A stretch of DNA of 64,000 nucleotides. Source: Colwellia sp. Arc7-D (GTDB taxonomy: Bacteria; Pseudomonadota; Gammaproteobacteria; Enterobacterales; Alteromonadaceae). The first letter of the stretch is position 1; each line of letters begins with the position of its first letter. Below the pieces are notes generated by a model that saw only the letters and a program-made list of their open reading frames with translations, had not been told where the DNA came from and did no database searches. The stretch covers positions 558,001-622,000 of the forward strand of contig NZ_CP028924.1 of the NCBI RefSeq assembly GCF_003061515.1, given 5' to 3'. The translations under genes and the position numbers were made by a program. Below are positions 1 through 10,820 of this stretch, one piece after another.

Positions 1-768
1 CGTGGTAAAGAAACTTCAGATGAAACCGTTGCTGCTGTTGTAGCCTACGCTGCGAAAATGGGTAAATCACCTATCGTAGTTAACGATTGTCCTGGTTTTT
101 ATATCAACCGTGTTTTATTCCCATACTTTGCCGGCTTTAGCCAATTAGTACTTGAAGGTGCTGATTTTGTTGCTGTTGATAAAGTAATGGAAAAGCAATT
201 CGGTTGGCCAATGGGCCCTGCATATTTACTTGATGTTGTTGGTATTGATACTGCAGATCATTGTACCGGTGTTATGTCTGCTGGTTTCCCAACGCGTATG
301 TCTAAAATTGATAATGACCCAGTAAGCGCTTTATATAATAAAGATCGCTTAGGTCAGAAAAATGGTAAAGGCTTTTACGATTACGGTAAAGATAAGCGCG
401 GTCGTCCAACGAAAGTTGCGGCACAAGTGGCTTATGATTTATTTGCTGGCGTTGAGAAAAAAGATTTTAGCCAAGACGAAACTATCGCTCGTTTGATGAT
501 CCCTATGGTGAATGAAGTTGTGCGCTGTTTAGAAGAAGGTGTGGTTGATACCGCAGCTGAAGCTGACATGGGCTTGATATACGGCTTAGGTTTTCCTCCA
601 TTTAGAGGTGGTCCAATTCGTTATTTAGAAACATTAGGTTTAGATAACTTTATTGCAATGGCTGATAAATACGCGCACTTAGGCGAAATTTATCAAGTAA
701 CTGACGGTATGCGCGCAATGGCGAAATCTGGTCAGTCATATTTTACAACCGATGTTAAAACAGCTTAA
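1..768 (+). CDS. fadB: FadB, fatty acid oxidation complex alpha subunit (C-terminal part, cut by window edge)
   Basis: The reading frame is open from base 1, so this is the last 255 residues of a longer protein. The text closely matches the 3-hydroxyacyl-CoA dehydrogenase half of FadB: the segment VVNDCPGF near the start, then [20 protein letters not shown], then the C-terminal helical domain with [15 protein letters not shown] and [11 protein letters not shown]. The family enzyme carries enoyl-CoA hydratase activity in its N-terminal half (outside the window) and NAD-dependent 3-hydroxyacyl-CoA dehydrogenase activity here, in cytoplasmic beta-oxidation. The thiolase subunit gene fadA begins 15 bases downstream with its own GGAG ribosome site, the classic fadBA operon order. 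Only the 5' part is unseen; nothing looks broken. Confidence 0.97.
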   Translation, partial: RGKETSDETVAAVVAYAAKMGKSPIVVNDCPGFYINRVLFPYFAGFSQLVLEGADFVAVDKVMEKQFGWPMGPAYLLDVVGIDTADHCTGVMSAGFPTRMSKIDNDPVSALYNKDRLGQKNGKGFYDYGKDKRGRPTKVAAQVAYDLFAGVEKKDFSQDETIARLMIPMVNEVVRCLEEGVVDTAAEADMGLIYGLGFPPFRGGPIRYLETLGLDNFIAMADKYAHLGEIYQVTDGMRAMAKSGQSYFTTDVKTA

Positions 769-1947
<1,179 letters not shown>

Positions 1948-2005
1948 TTTCACTTACTCACTTTTGATGAAGAAATTTAGCTAACTTTTACTCGTTGAAT
2001 TATGT

Positions 2006-2032
2006 AAAGCCCAACTTTTGTTGGGCTTTTCT
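2006..2032 (+). terminator. Rho-independent terminator of fadBA
   Basis: A perfect 10-bp stem (AAAGCCCAAC / GTTGGGCTTT) with a TTTT loop runs straight into T residues on the + strand, 59 bases after the fadA stop. Confidence 0.9.
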
Positions 2033-2177
2033 GTTTTTTAGTTTTAATAAACTTAGTTCAACTTGAAGATACTATTATTTAAAAGCTGCGCCTTACGAAG
2101 ATAAAAAATTAATACGGGTGACCTGACAAGTTATAAATTATTTACCTACGTACAACCTTAAAAAATAGCTGAAATGC

Positions 2178-2351
2178 AAAAAAGCCAACTACTGGAGAAT
2201 AGTTGGCTTTTTAATTTAAATAACGCTATCAAGTTATTCATTGGTTAAGTACGTTGCTTAGTTGAAACACGTCCTAATTCATAACAACTAAGCTCCGCAC
2301 TTGTATCAACATTAGTCTAAGTAGTAGTGCGCCCACTTTGACCAAGAAGAT
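2178..2351 (-). ncRNA. Candidate Fur-repressed small RNA (RyhB-like by position and control)
   Basis: No protein gene starts here, yet the minus strand carries a complete transcription unit of about 170 nt: a near-consensus promoter embedded in a perfect Fur-type palindrome, a predicted start near 2351, and a strong hairpin followed by six T residues at 2180-2208. Inside lies a 9-bp inverted repeat (GCTTAGTTG at 2256-2264, CAACTAAGC at 2285-2293) able to form a second stem-loop. No reading frame with a convincing ribosome site was found in it. RyhB-type RNAs are iron-starvation RNAs arranged exactly like this. I see no clear copy of the enterobacterial RyhB pairing core, so homology is unproven; the call rests on architecture. 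A short peptide-coding transcript is the main alternative. Confidence 0.6.
2180..2212 (-). terminator. Terminator of the small RNA candidate
   Basis: Stem AGCCAACTA / TAGTTGGCT with an 8-nt loop. The minus strand continues with six T residues; the + strand also has five, so it could act both ways. Confidence 0.8.
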
Positions 2352-2386
2352 ATACAAATGATAATCATTATCATTTGTATCGTCAA
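2352..2386 (-). promoter_or_regulatory. Promoter overlapped by a perfect Fur-type palindrome
   Basis: Minus-strand -35 TTGACG (2386-2381), a 17-bp spacer and -10 TATCAT (2363-2358). A perfect palindrome of 14+1+14 bases (2352-2380, centre C at 2366; core ATGATAATCATTATC) covers spacer and -10. The core matches the E. coli Fur box consensus at about 16 of 19 positions. Iron-loaded Fur binding here would block RNA polymerase. It faces away from the nearby GNAT gene and toward the gene-free stretch, so the target is the RNA candidate. Confidence 0.8.
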
Positions 2387-2543
2387 GTGTTTATTTCAAA
2401 TTATCTTAACTTTTGATAATCAGGCCATCCATAATAGCGGTTGAAGGTGCGCCAAAAGAATATACTGACAAAATTCTATCGATAAAGTGGGCTATAGATA
2501 AATATAGGGAGAGACTTTATTTCAACAGGCACTTTTTAATTTT

Positions 2544-3086
2544 TCAGACGTTTTCTATGCTGTAAAGCACAACATCTAAATCACCCAGTTGTGAGTCAGA
2601 ATGAGTATAGGATTTTATATATTTCATACCCATTTTTTTCATTACAGCGATAGAGCCGGCATTATCCTGCATGGCAACCGCACTAAATACTTTATTTTCA
2701 GGTTGTTTAGCTAGTGCTTGGTGAATATGAATTGCTGCCTCGGAGGCATAACCTTTGCCCCAAGTGGATTGTAAAAATCGCCAGCCTAATTCAATGTCGT
2801 GCCAAATTGGGGTGTCGGAAAAAAACTCCATAGGACGTACTAAAATCCAGCCAATATCTTCTTGCGTTGTCATAACGCTAACTTTCCATAATCCCCAACC
2901 TTTATCGACATTTTTATAGGTATTAAGACGTGGGATGAATAGATCTTTAATATCTTCGCGTGTCGTCAAAACGCCGCCATTGATGTAGCGCATAACGTCT
3001 GGATTTTGATCGAGTTGAAACAGAAACTCGCTGTCAGTTTCATCAATAAGCTGATAGCTAAGGCGGGAAGAATTTTCAATATTCAT
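2544..3086 (-). CDS. GNAT-family N-acetyltransferase (RimJ/RimL-like)
   Basis: 180 residues with the layout of the Acetyltransf_3 (RimJ/RimL) branch of GNAT enzymes: an N-terminal strand-helix region with DVMRYINGG, the central DIELGWRFLQSTWGKGYASEA block that forms beta4 and the acetyl-CoA pyrophosphate loop (the WGKGYASEA stretch is the R/Q-x-x-G-x-G/A equivalent), and the C-terminal AMQDNAGSIAVMKKMGM typical of the family. Cytoplasmic. The acceptor substrate cannot be read from sequence; these enzymes acetylate protein N-termini, small amines or antibiotics. It stands alone, convergent with the fadBA side. Confidence 0.85.
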   Translation of the reverse strand: MNIENSSRLSYQLIDETDSEFLFQLDQNPDVMRYINGGVLTTREDIKDLFIPRLNTYKNVDKGWGLWKVSVMTTQEDIGWILVRPMEFFSDTPIWHDIELGWRFLQSTWGKGYASEAAIHIHQALAKQPENKVFSAVAMQDNAGSIAVMKKMGMKYIKSYTHSDSQLGDLDVVLYSIENV

Positions 3087-3434
3087 AGGTGCACCATTTT
3101 TCTTTTAATTGTTTGACGATAGTCATAGCTGACGTATTTAATCGGAACTCGGAGTAAATACGCATGATGTTTATTTAAAAACAATAGCTTATGACGTTAA
3201 CAAAGTAATGTTCAAACTTAAATCATTAATATGGTTTATCAAGGTGATCTTGTGTTTTTTATCGACGTTATAGTGCGGTTAAATAAACAAGCGGGATCTT
3301 GAATAAGGTCTGTTGCGCTTCGGTTCAGTTGTTTACAGTAACTTTCTGTTAACTTTAGTGATTTGGTAGACATCAATAATTTCCTCCCCTATGATTGCTG
3401 GCAAATAATAACAGTCTAATTTATATGGTAAATT
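3087..3434. other. Intergenic stretch without a recognisable gene
   Basis: 348 bases between the divergent GNAT gene and the prolyl oligopeptidase gene. I see no open frame with a ribosome site and no clear hairpin. It must hold both promoters, but I cannot place either with confidence. Confidence 0.6.
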
Positions 3435-5609
3435 ATGAATTCTAAAAAAATAACCTTAAGCTCGGCGGTACTGATAGCTCTATTTGGTCTTACTAGCTGT
3501 GCTGAATATTCAGCAACAGCCTCGACAGTTGAAAAAGCAGCAACTGCTAGTAATGAAAGCACAATGATAACTTACCCTGAAACGAAAAAAGGTACAGTAG
3601 TTGATGACTACTTTGGTACTAAAGTGCCCGATGCCTATCGTTGGTTAGAAGATGATATGAGCGCCGAAACAGCTGAATGGGTCACGGCACAAAATAAAAC
3701 CACTCATGACTATTTAGCACAAATTCCTTACCGCGATAAAATTAAATCACGCCTTGCCGCTTTGCTTGATTACGAGAAAGTGGGCATGCCTTTTATTGAG
3801 GGCGACTACAGTTATTTCTATAAAAATGATGGCTTACAGAATCAATATGTTTTGTATCGTCAAAAGGGTGATGCTCCAGCAAAAGTATTTTTAGATCCTA
3901 ATACTTTTAGTGAAGACGGTACCGTTTCGCTATCGAGCATTGAATTTAGTAAAGATGGTTCATTAGCAGTTTATTTAATTTCTGAAGGCGGTAGCGATTG
4001 GCGTAAAGCACGCATTATTGATACCGAAACTCAAGAAGTACTCGAGTCAGAGCTGGTTGATATTAAATTCAGCGGTTTATCATGGGTCGGTAACAAAGGT
4101 TTTTATTACTCTAGCTACGACAAGCCTAAAGGCAGTGAGTTATCAGCAAAAACTGATCAACATAAATTATATTATCATGAGTTAGGCACTGCTCAATCGA
4201 CTGATGCATTGGTATTTGGTGGTATTGAGGCTGAAAAACATCGTTATGTTAGTGGTGAAGTGACTGATGATGGCAAATACTTATTAGTGTCAGCAGCGGT
4301 TTCTACTTCAGGTAGTAAATTATTTATTAAAGACTTAACCAAAGCTGATTCAGGATTGGTTACTGTTGTGGGCAACACCGACTCTGATACTTACTTAGTG
4401 AGCAGCAAAGGTGATAGCTTACTGTTTATTACTAACATGGATGCGCCAAATAAACGCGTTGTTAAAGTTAATGCTAAGCAACCACTTGTTGATAACTGGG
4501 TAGATGTTATCCCTGAGACTGAAAATGTATTAGATGTTTCAACGGGTGGCGGTTATTTATTTGCTAAATATATGAAAGATGCCACATCTTTTATCCAGCA
4601 ATATGATCTGAGTGGCAAAAAAGTGCGTGATATCGCTTTACCTGAAGTTGGTACTGCTGGCGGCTTTAGCGGTAAAGAATTACAAAATAAGCTTTATTAC
4701 TCTTTTAGTAATCAGAAAACACCGTCAACAGTTTTCAGTTTAGATGTCACAACAGGTGAGTCTACTGTACATATGAAGTCGAAAGTTAAATTTGATAGCG
4801 ATAACTTCGAATCAAATCAAGTTTTCTATACCTCTAAAGATGGCACTAAAGTTCCTATGATCATTACTCATAATAAAGGTTTAGTGTTAGATGGTACTAA
4901 TCCAACTATTCTTTATGGTTACGGTGGCTTCAATATTAGTTTACAACCACAATTTAGCTCAACGCGTGCTGCATGGTTAGAATTAGGTGGCGTTTATGCT
5001 GTTGCTAATTTACGTGGTGGTGGTGAATACGGCAAAAAATGGCACGACGCTGGTACTCAGTTGAAAAAACAAAATGTTTTTAATGACTTTATTGCCGCTG
5101 CAGAATACTTAATTGCAGAAAAAGTTACCTCATCTGATAAGCTGGCGGTAATGGGCGGCTCTAATGGTGGTTTATTAGTAGGAGCGGTGATGACACAACG
5201 TCCTGAACTATTTAAGGTAGCATTACCAGCCGTTGGTGTACTTGATATGCTTCGTTACCATACCTTTACGTCAGGCGCTGGTTGGGCTTATGACTATGGT
5301 AAATCAGATGACAATGCTGAAATGTTTAACTATTTATTAGACTACTCGCCTGTACATAATGTTAAAGCGGGTACGCATTACCCAGCAACGATGGTAACAA
5401 CAGGTGATCATGATGATCGCGTGGTACCTGCACATTCATTTAAATTTGCTGCTGAGTTACAAGCGAAACAAGCTGGCGCTAACCCAACCTTAATTCGTAT
5501 TGAAACGGATGCGGGTCATGGTGCTGGTACGCCAATCAGTAAAACCATTGATCAATATGCTGATATTTACGGTTTTACACTATTCAATATGGGCGTGAAA
5601 GGTATTTAA
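3435..5609 (+). CDS. Prolyl oligopeptidase family serine protease (S9A), predicted lipoprotein
   Basis: 724 residues. The N-terminus is a lipoprotein signal with lipobox LTSC about residue 22, so the enzyme is probably anchored on the periplasmic side of a membrane. Residues about 45-450 are the beta-propeller that limits entry to short peptides; the C-terminal alpha/beta-hydrolase domain holds the triad: S576 in GGSNGG, Asp in HDDRVVP (D660/D661) and H695 in DAGHGAG. Family members cut after proline in short peptides, consistent with peptide scavenging. The ribosome site before the ATG is weak (GGTAA). A terminator follows 24 bases after the stop, so the gene appears monocistronic. Confidence 0.95.
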   Translation: MNSKKITLSSAVLIALFGLTSCAEYSATASTVEKAATASNESTMITYPETKKGTVVDDYFGTKVPDAYRWLEDDMSAETAEWVTAQNKTTHDYLAQIPYRDKIKSRLAALLDYEKVGMPFIEGDYSYFYKNDGLQNQYVLYRQKGDAPAKVFLDPNTFSEDGTVSLSSIEFSKDGSLAVYLISEGGSDWRKARIIDTETQEVLESELVDIKFSGLSWVGNKGFYYSSYDKPKGSELSAKTDQHKLYYHELGTAQSTDALVFGGIEAEKHRYVSGEVTDDGKYLLVSAAVSTSGSKLFIKDLTKADSGLVTVVGNTDSDTYLVSSKGDSLLFITNMDAPNKRVVKVNAKQPLVDNWVDVIPETENVLDVSTGGGYLFAKYMKDATSFIQQYDLSGKKVRDIALPEVGTAGGFSGKELQNKLYYSFSNQKTPSTVFSLDVTTGESTVHMKSKVKFDSDNFESNQVFYTSKDGTKVPMIITHNKGLVLDGTNPTILYGYGGFNISLQPQFSSTRAAWLELGGVYAVANLRGGGEYGKKWHDAGTQLKKQNVFNDFIAAAEYLIAEKVTSSDKLAVMGGSNGGLLVGAVMTQRPELFKVALPAVGVLDMLRYHTFTSGAGWAYDYGKSDDNAEMFNYLLDYSPVHNVKAGTHYPATMVTTGDHDDRVVPAHSFKFAAELQAKQAGANPTLIRIETDAGHGAGTPISKTIDQYADIYGFTLFNMGVKGI

Positions 5610-5633
5610 ACTTTTCTCGAGTAGGTAAATAAC

Positions 5634-5662
5634 AAAAGCCCAGCAACTGCTGGGCTTTTTTA
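5634..5662. terminator. Terminator between the peptidase and LysR genes
   Basis: GCCCAGCA / TGCTGGGC stem with a two-base loop, A-rich on the left and six T residues on the right. It serves the peptidase gene and, being nearly symmetrical, possibly the convergent LysR gene. Confidence 0.9.
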
Positions 5663-5673
5663 CGATGCAAATG

Positions 5674-6555
5674 CTAAGGTTTAAGTCGGTTCCGCAATAA
5701 ATTTCTCAGTGTTCTAAAAATAGCTAAGTTACTGTGTCTTTGATGCTGCAATACATCAACATTGGCATGCCAGCCCATATCACCATGCTCTAACGTTAAC
5801 TTAACTAGTTCTCCTCGCTCTATTGATTCATCTGCCACGTGATTAGGTAATAAGCACCATCCGTGTCCTTTTAAGGCGAGTTCAAGTAATAGAAAGTAAT
5901 TATCGGCATACCAAATATCGGGACTGATCTTTAATTGAAAGCTACTTGTTTGGGTATTGCGCGAGCGAATGAGTAATTGACGGTGTAGTCGCAAACCATC
6001 GATGTTTTTACACTTCAGCTTTGCTAGGCTGTGATTTTTTGCAACATACACATCAAACTTTACAGTGCCAAGGCATTCAAAATCTAAATAATTCGGCATC
6101 GCAAGTTCGCTAAAAATAATACCTGTTAATGCTTGCTCGGTTTTTAGCATGTCAATGATATCGAGACTTGAGGCACTTAAAAATTCTAAAGTTACATGAG
6201 GATATTGACGTTGTAATTGGTCAATAGCGGTTATGATTTTTTTAAACGGTATGCCTTCATCAAGTGCTATTGTTATTTCGCTCGGTGTATCGTCCGATAA
6301 TGCCAGTGCAGAATTTCTTAACCTTTGATGCTGATTTAGCAGTGCTTGTACCTGTGGTAATAAATTTTTACCGGCCTCTGTCAATAAAGGATAGCGGCCA
6401 GAGCGTTCAAAAAGCGTGGCATTGCAGTCTATTTCTAAATTAATGATGTGCTGGCTAATCACTGATTGCGCTTTATTTAAATGTCGAGCCGCCGCCGAAA
6501 ATGATCCGGTCTCTACCGTTGTAGCAAAGGCTTGAAGTTGTTCAACACTAAACAT
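5674..6555 (-). CDS. LysR-family transcriptional regulator (divergent from the PACE exporter)
   Basis: 293 residues. The N-terminal winged helix-turn-helix is plain (LQAFATTVETGSFSAAARHLNKAQSV, residues about 7-32), followed by the linker helix and a periplasmic-binding-like effector domain from about residue 90. The effector is unknown. It is divergent from a PACE-type efflux gene with 86 bases between start codons. LysR genes next to PACE pumps commonly control them (AceR/AceI is the reference pair), so I infer that this protein activates the exporter in response to an amine or biocide-like inducer. Confidence 0.9.
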   Translation of the reverse strand: MFSVEQLQAFATTVETGSFSAAARHLNKAQSVISQHIINLEIDCNATLFERSGRYPLLTEAGKNLLPQVQALLNQHQRLRNSALALSDDTPSEITIALDEGIPFKKIITAIDQLQRQYPHVTLEFLSASSLDIIDMLKTEQALTGIIFSELAMPNYLDFECLGTVKFDVYVAKNHSLAKLKCKNIDGLRLHRQLLIRSRNTQTSSFQLKISPDIWYADNYFLLLELALKGHGWCLLPNHVADESIERGELVKLTLEHGDMGWHANVDVLQHQRHSNLAIFRTLRNLLRNRLKP

Positions 6556-6566
6556 ATCGTTTTTCC

Positions 6567-6592
6567 AGATACAACCTAACTTACATGTATCT
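6567..6592. promoter_or_regulatory. Candidate LysR operator
   Basis: Inverted repeat AGATACA - 12 bases - TGTATCT in the short gap between the divergent LysR and PACE genes, where an LTTR binding site is expected. The spacing is somewhat longer than the usual T-N11-A box. Confidence 0.4.
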
Positions 6593-6641
6593 TTATTTTG
6601 GATGAAAATAGCGGCATCGTCACTATAAATAGAATTATTTT

Positions 6642-7070
6642 ATGAAAACAATTGAGAGAGTTTTTCAGGCTATCATTTTTGAAGTTACCACATTGGCCAT
6701 AACAGTACCTGCAACCGTGTTAATTGCTGGTTTTGAGCCTGATAAAATGTTGGTTGTTGGTATTGCGTTATCTGTTTTTGCTATGTTTTGGAATTACATC
6801 TACAACATAGTATTTGACCGACTAGCTGGCGGAAATCGGATTGAAAGGAGTTTAGTCACTCGAATCTGTCATGCCTGTGGTTTTGAGTTTGGTCTGTTGA
6901 TATTTACTTTGCCAACATTAGCTTGGTATTTAAATATAACCTGGTTAGCCGCTATTATTTTAGAAGCTGGATTTATAACGTTTATACTCATTTATACTTT
7001 CATGTTTAATTGGCTTTACGATAGATATCAACCTTATAAAAAGTGGTTTAGCAAAGCGCAGGTCATTTAG
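6642..7070 (+). CDS. PACE family efflux transporter (AceI-like)
   Basis: 142 residues with four transmembrane helices arranged as two copies of the bacterial transmembrane pair: first pair with FEVTTLAITVP and FWNYIYNIVFD, second with HACGFEFGLLIFTLP and FNWLYDR. E14 matches the conserved membrane-embedded glutamate (E15 in AceI) needed for proton-coupled export. The family expels chlorhexidine, acriflavine and probably short-chain diamines, its likely natural substrates, across the inner membrane. Length is typical of PACE proteins. The divergent LysR gene is the likely regulator. Confidence 0.9.
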   Translation: MKTIERVFQAIIFEVTTLAITVPATVLIAGFEPDKMLVVGIALSVFAMFWNYIYNIVFDRLAGGNRIERSLVTRICHACGFEFGLLIFTLPTLAWYLNITWLAAIILEAGFITFILIYTFMFNWLYDRYQPYKKWFSKAQVI

Positions 7071-7132
7071 AATTTTGACTTTATGCCCTAAATTTTTGAT
7101 GAAATTAAGGCATATTAAAATATCTAGAAAGT

Positions 7133-7158
7133 AAAAAGCCCAGTGATAACTGGGCTTT
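7133..7158. terminator. Bidirectional terminator between the PACE gene and ppaC
   Basis: AAAGCCCAGT / ACTGGGCTTT stem with GATA loop, flanked by A residues on one side and T residues on the other, between two convergent genes. Confidence 0.85.
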
Positions 7159-7220
7159 AAATTAAGACTCTTAGTCGCTAATAGTTAACTTCAGTGAAAT
7201 TTATTTGATTTCAGTTTTGG

Positions 7221-8147
7221 TTATTTAGCAAAAGTATCTTGTAGTGGTGGCACGACTTGCTTTTTACGACTCATGACACCAGGTAACCAAGCTTTATTGT
7301 CAACTAAGCTAATATCGTAAGCTTTTTCAATAATGCTAGTATCGTCACTAACCACTAATAGCTCAGAGCCTTCTTGCATAATGTCAGTAAGTAACAACAT
7401 TACGGTATGACGCTTACCTTCTTCTTTAACCGCTTGTAAATCAGCGTGTAAATCAGCTTTCATCTCGTCAAATAATGCTAGGTCAATAACTTCTAACTGG
7501 CCAATACCAACAATATTATCACTCATATTGAAATCTTTAAAATCACGTAACACTAGATCACGTACTGGTGTACCTTGAACAGAAGACTTAACCGTGAACA
7601 TTTCCATGCCCATACCTTTGTAATCTTCGATGCCGGCAATTTCTGCTAAAGCTTCAACACATTTAATATCAGCAGTGGTGCAAGTTGGCGATTTAAAAAT
7701 TACAGTGTCAGACAAAATGGCGCACATCATGGCACCAGCAATGTTTTTAGGAATTTCAACATCGTGAAAGTCGTACATCATTTTAATGATAGTATTTGTA
7801 CAACCCACAGGGCGAACCCAAATTTCCAACGGGGTTGAAGTAGTAATATCACCTAATTTATGGTGATCGATAATGCCTAATACCGTTGAGTCATCAATAT
7901 CGTCAGGACCTTGAATACGGTCTGAGTGATCAACAACGTAAATTCCGTCTGTATCAGCATAGCTCAATTTAAGCTCAGGTTTTTCTAAGCCAAATTTTTC
8001 TAAAATAAACGCAGTTTCAGGTGAAAGTTCACCTAAACGTGCTGGTCTCACATCTTCACCAATAGTGGTTTTTAAATATGAAAGTGCGATGGCTGAACAA
8101 ATTGAATCTGAATCTGGTACTTTGTGACCTACGGCGTAAGCTGGCAT
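7221..8147 (-). CDS. ppaC: Manganese-dependent inorganic pyrophosphatase (family II)
   Basis: 308 residues, a full-length family II pyrophosphatase of the DHH superfamily. Metal ligands are visible: H8, D12 and D14 in GHKVPDSDS, D73 in VVDHSD, and D94-H95-H96 in GIIDHHKLGD. The C-terminal DHHA2 domain ends with SRKKQVVPP, the substrate-binding signature. It hydrolyses pyrophosphate to phosphate in the cytoplasm, pulling biosynthetic reactions forward. The ribosome site is GGAGATAG, and the gene stands alone. No CBS domains are present, so nucleotide control is not expected. Confidence 0.97.
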   Translation of the reverse strand: MPAYAVGHKVPDSDSICSAIALSYLKTTIGEDVRPARLGELSPETAFILEKFGLEKPELKLSYADTDGIYVVDHSDRIQGPDDIDDSTVLGIIDHHKLGDITTSTPLEIWVRPVGCTNTIIKMMYDFHDVEIPKNIAGAMMCAILSDTVIFKSPTCTTADIKCVEALAEIAGIEDYKGMGMEMFTVKSSVQGTPVRDLVLRDFKDFNMSDNIVGIGQLEVIDLALFDEMKADLHADLQAVKEEGKRHTVMLLLTDIMQEGSELLVVSDDTSIIEKAYDISLVDNKAWLPGVMSRKKQVVPPLQDTFAK

Positions 8148-8319
8148 AAATTGCTATCTCCAAGCACCGATAATTTAATAACGGTGCGTCTAAAGTGAGT
8201 ATTGTCTAGAATATGGCGCATATTCTAGCAAAAATTCTTAGTGATAGCCTAGTGACTATTTGCACTCTTTTTGTCCAACTTTAGTCGTTAAACCAGATCG
8301 TTCAGCCTAGTAGTTAAAC

Positions 8320-9321
8320 CTAGTAGTTAAGCTTAGTGGTTTTGCCCCAGAACACTTTATAAGAAAATATTGTGTATCCAATAATCATTGGCAGCACTAC
8401 TGCAGCACCTACAAAGATAAACCATAGTGATTCTCTTGAGCTTGCCGCTTCAAATATGGTTACTTGAAAGGGCACTATGTAAGGATAAAAACTATAGCCT
8501 AAACCACAAAAGCAGAGAATAAATAACATAATAGCAGCTGAAAATGGTAACCAGCAGCCAAAGTCATTCTCCATAGGTACTTTGTCTAGATATCGGTGGA
8601 TAGTAATAAAAGTAAAACCAAGTAAGAAAGTTAATGGAAGAATCAGTATGGCTTGAACGCCACCAAACCATTTATCCATAATTTGCTGATCAATTAATAA
8701 ATTGGTTATACATACAGCGACAATACCAAACGCCATTAATACATTGGTATATTTCGCCCATTTTGCCGCTTTACGTTGTAATTCACCTTCGGTTTTCATT
8801 ACCAACCATGCTGCGCCAATAAAACAATAACCAGCTGTTACGCAAATAGCGGACAAGACAGAAAAACCGAGTGATAACCATGTATCTTCAAAGGAGGTGA
8901 TATAACGCCCCAACATGTAACCTTGCGATAATGTCGCTAATAAAGAGCCAAATTTAAACGCAAAATCCCACTTCTTTTTGTCGTTACTTGGCGCTTTTGT
9001 TCGAAAATCAAATGAAACTCCGCGTAAAATAAGCCCGGCTAACATCAGGGCTGTTGGTAAGTACAATGCTTGAAAGATAATTGAGTGTGCTTTAGGGAAG
9101 GCTATCAACAATAAGCCAATAGCCATTACCAGCCATGTTTCGTTAGCATCCCAAAATGGTCCAATGGAATAGATCATAGTGTCGCGCTGCTGCTGGTTAT
9201 CCAAAGGTAGTAAAACACCCACGCCCAAATCGTAACCATCAAGTATCGCGTAAATTAAAAACGAAAGGCCCATTAAGCCAACGAATACAATAGGCAGCCA
9301 ATCAACTGATGAAGATATCAT
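8320..9321 (-). CDS. cydB: Cytochrome bd ubiquinol oxidase subunit II
   Basis: 333 residues, about eight to nine transmembrane helices. The N-terminal YAILDGYDLGVGVLLPL and GPFWDANETWLV motifs are diagnostic of CydB. It pairs with CydA to form the inner-membrane quinol oxidase, which reduces oxygen to water without pumping protons. Its ATG shares one base with the cydA stop (TAATG), indicating translational coupling. Together with the short CydA it belongs to the cyanide-insensitive (CIO-like) branch rather than the long Q-loop E. coli type. Confidence 0.95.
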   Translation of the reverse strand: MISSSVDWLPIVFVGLMGLSFLIYAILDGYDLGVGVLLPLDNQQQRDTMIYSIGPFWDANETWLVMAIGLLLIAFPKAHSIIFQALYLPTALMLAGLILRGVSFDFRTKAPSNDKKKWDFAFKFGSLLATLSQGYMLGRYITSFEDTWLSLGFSVLSAICVTAGYCFIGAAWLVMKTEGELQRKAAKWAKYTNVLMAFGIVAVCITNLLIDQQIMDKWFGGVQAILILPLTFLLGFTFITIHRYLDKVPMENDFGCWLPFSAAIMLFILCFCGLGYSFYPYIVPFQVTIFEAASSRESLWFIFVGAAVVLPMIIGYTIFSYKVFWGKTTKLNY

Positions 9322-10724
9322 TATTTCGCTCCTTCTTCAGTTAAGGGAATTTGAGGTTCAATCGACGAGTTTGATTCGTTTAGTGATGCATTTGACTGTT
9401 CTAAAATTATCGCTCTATTTGCCATGACAAATAAAGTGCGTATGTAGGCAATAAGCAAGAAACCATAAATGACTAAATACAGCGTTAATGACATAACTAT
9501 ATTTTCTGGCGGTGTAGTGGTCACGGCGTCTTTGGTGCGTAATATTCCCGTTACTAAGTAAGGTTGTCGGCCAATTTCCGTTACATACCAACCAGCCAGT
9601 GTGGCTAACCAGCCAGAAAATGTCATAGCAACACCCACTTTTAATAACCAAGTTGGGTAGCGTTTTTTGATAACATATTGATAAGTTGCGAGCCAAGAAA
9701 ATAGTAGCATTAATACACCAACGCCTATCATTATTCTAAAGCTGAAAAATACCGGCGCAACTGGAGGGTGTTTATCTACAAAGTCATTTAAGCCTTGTAT
9801 TTCTCCTGCTGAATCATGGGTTAATATAATACTGGCCATATTAGGCACTTTTACTTCAAAGTTGTTTTCTCGTTTTTGTTCATCAGGTAATGCAAACAGT
9901 AATAACGGAACATTGGCTTCGGTGTTCCATACCCCCTCCATGGCGGCAATTTTAGCAGGTTGATTTTTAAAGGTATTTAACCCGTGTAAATCACCGACAA
10001 AAATTTGTATAGGAATTAAAACAGCCGCCAAAATGACTGAAAAATTTAACGCTTGTTTTACTGACTTTTTATTGTCGCCTTTGATTAATCTGTATGCAGA
10101 AATACCTGAAATTAAAAATGCCGTCGTTAACCCTGAGGCTATTAGCATGTGCATGAATCGATAGGGCATAGAAGGGTTAAAAATAACCTCAAGCCAACTA
10201 GTAACATGTGCTACTCCATCAATCATCTCAAAACCTGCTGGCGTATGCATCCAAGAATTAAGAGACAAAATCCAAAATGCTGATAATGTGGTGCCAAATG
10301 AAACCAGTATGGTCGCAATGGTGTGAACACGGTTAGACACTCGATCCATACCAAATAGCATAATTGAAAGAAATGAGGCTTCTAAAAAGAAAGCGGTCAT
10401 TACTTCATACCCGAGTAACGGTCCCGCAATATTACCTACGGTTTCCATGTAACCCGGCCAATTAGTACCAAACTGGAATGACATCGTAATGCCACTGACC
10501 ACGCCTATACCAAAAGTTAACGCAAATATTCTGACCCAAAATCGGTATACACGTAACCAACTATCGTCTTGGGTTTGATTAAAGCGCACTTTGAAAAACA
10601 GCAATACCCAGCACAAGGCGATATTGATAGTAGGAAATAAAATATGAAAACTAATATTGGCAGCAAATTGGATGCGGGAAAGCATGAAACTTGTGTCATT
10701 AGCAATAGCTGATGCATCTAACAC
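9321..10724 (-). CDS. cydA: Cytochrome bd ubiquinol oxidase subunit I (short Q-loop, CIO type)
   Basis: 467 residues, clearly shorter than E. coli CydA (about 520), because the C-terminal half of the quinol-binding loop is missing; this is typical of CIO-type enzymes. The N-terminal FAANISFHILFPTINIALCW carries the heme-ligand histidine, and GWYVTEIGRQP is the conserved family motif. The start is GTG with GGAG eight bases upstream. It is first gene of the cydAB unit, 96 bases downstream of a GbsR/MarR-type regulator on the same strand. Inferred role: respiration at low oxygen or with inhibitors of heme-copper oxidases present. Confidence 0.96.
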   Translation of the reverse strand: MLDASAIANDTSFMLSRIQFAANISFHILFPTINIALCWVLLFFKVRFNQTQDDSWLRVYRFWVRIFALTFGIGVVSGITMSFQFGTNWPGYMETVGNIAGPLLGYEVMTAFFLEASFLSIMLFGMDRVSNRVHTIATILVSFGTTLSAFWILSLNSWMHTPAGFEMIDGVAHVTSWLEVIFNPSMPYRFMHMLIASGLTTAFLISGISAYRLIKGDNKKSVKQALNFSVILAAVLIPIQIFVGDLHGLNTFKNQPAKIAAMEGVWNTEANVPLLLFALPDEQKRENNFEVKVPNMASIILTHDSAGEIQGLNDFVDKHPPVAPVFFSFRIMIGVGVLMLLFSWLATYQYVIKKRYPTWLLKVGVAMTFSGWLATLAGWYVTEIGRQPYLVTGILRTKDAVTTTPPENIVMSLTLYLVIYGFLLIAYIRTLFVMANRAIILEQSNASLNESNSSIEPQIPLTEEGAK

Positions 10725-10820
10725 GTGATGTACTCCACTGGGTTAAGTTATTGTAAGTTATGTTCTAAAAACTATTTAGGTCGTTTATGTTGACCTAAAT
10801 ATCAAAAATATAATGTAAGG

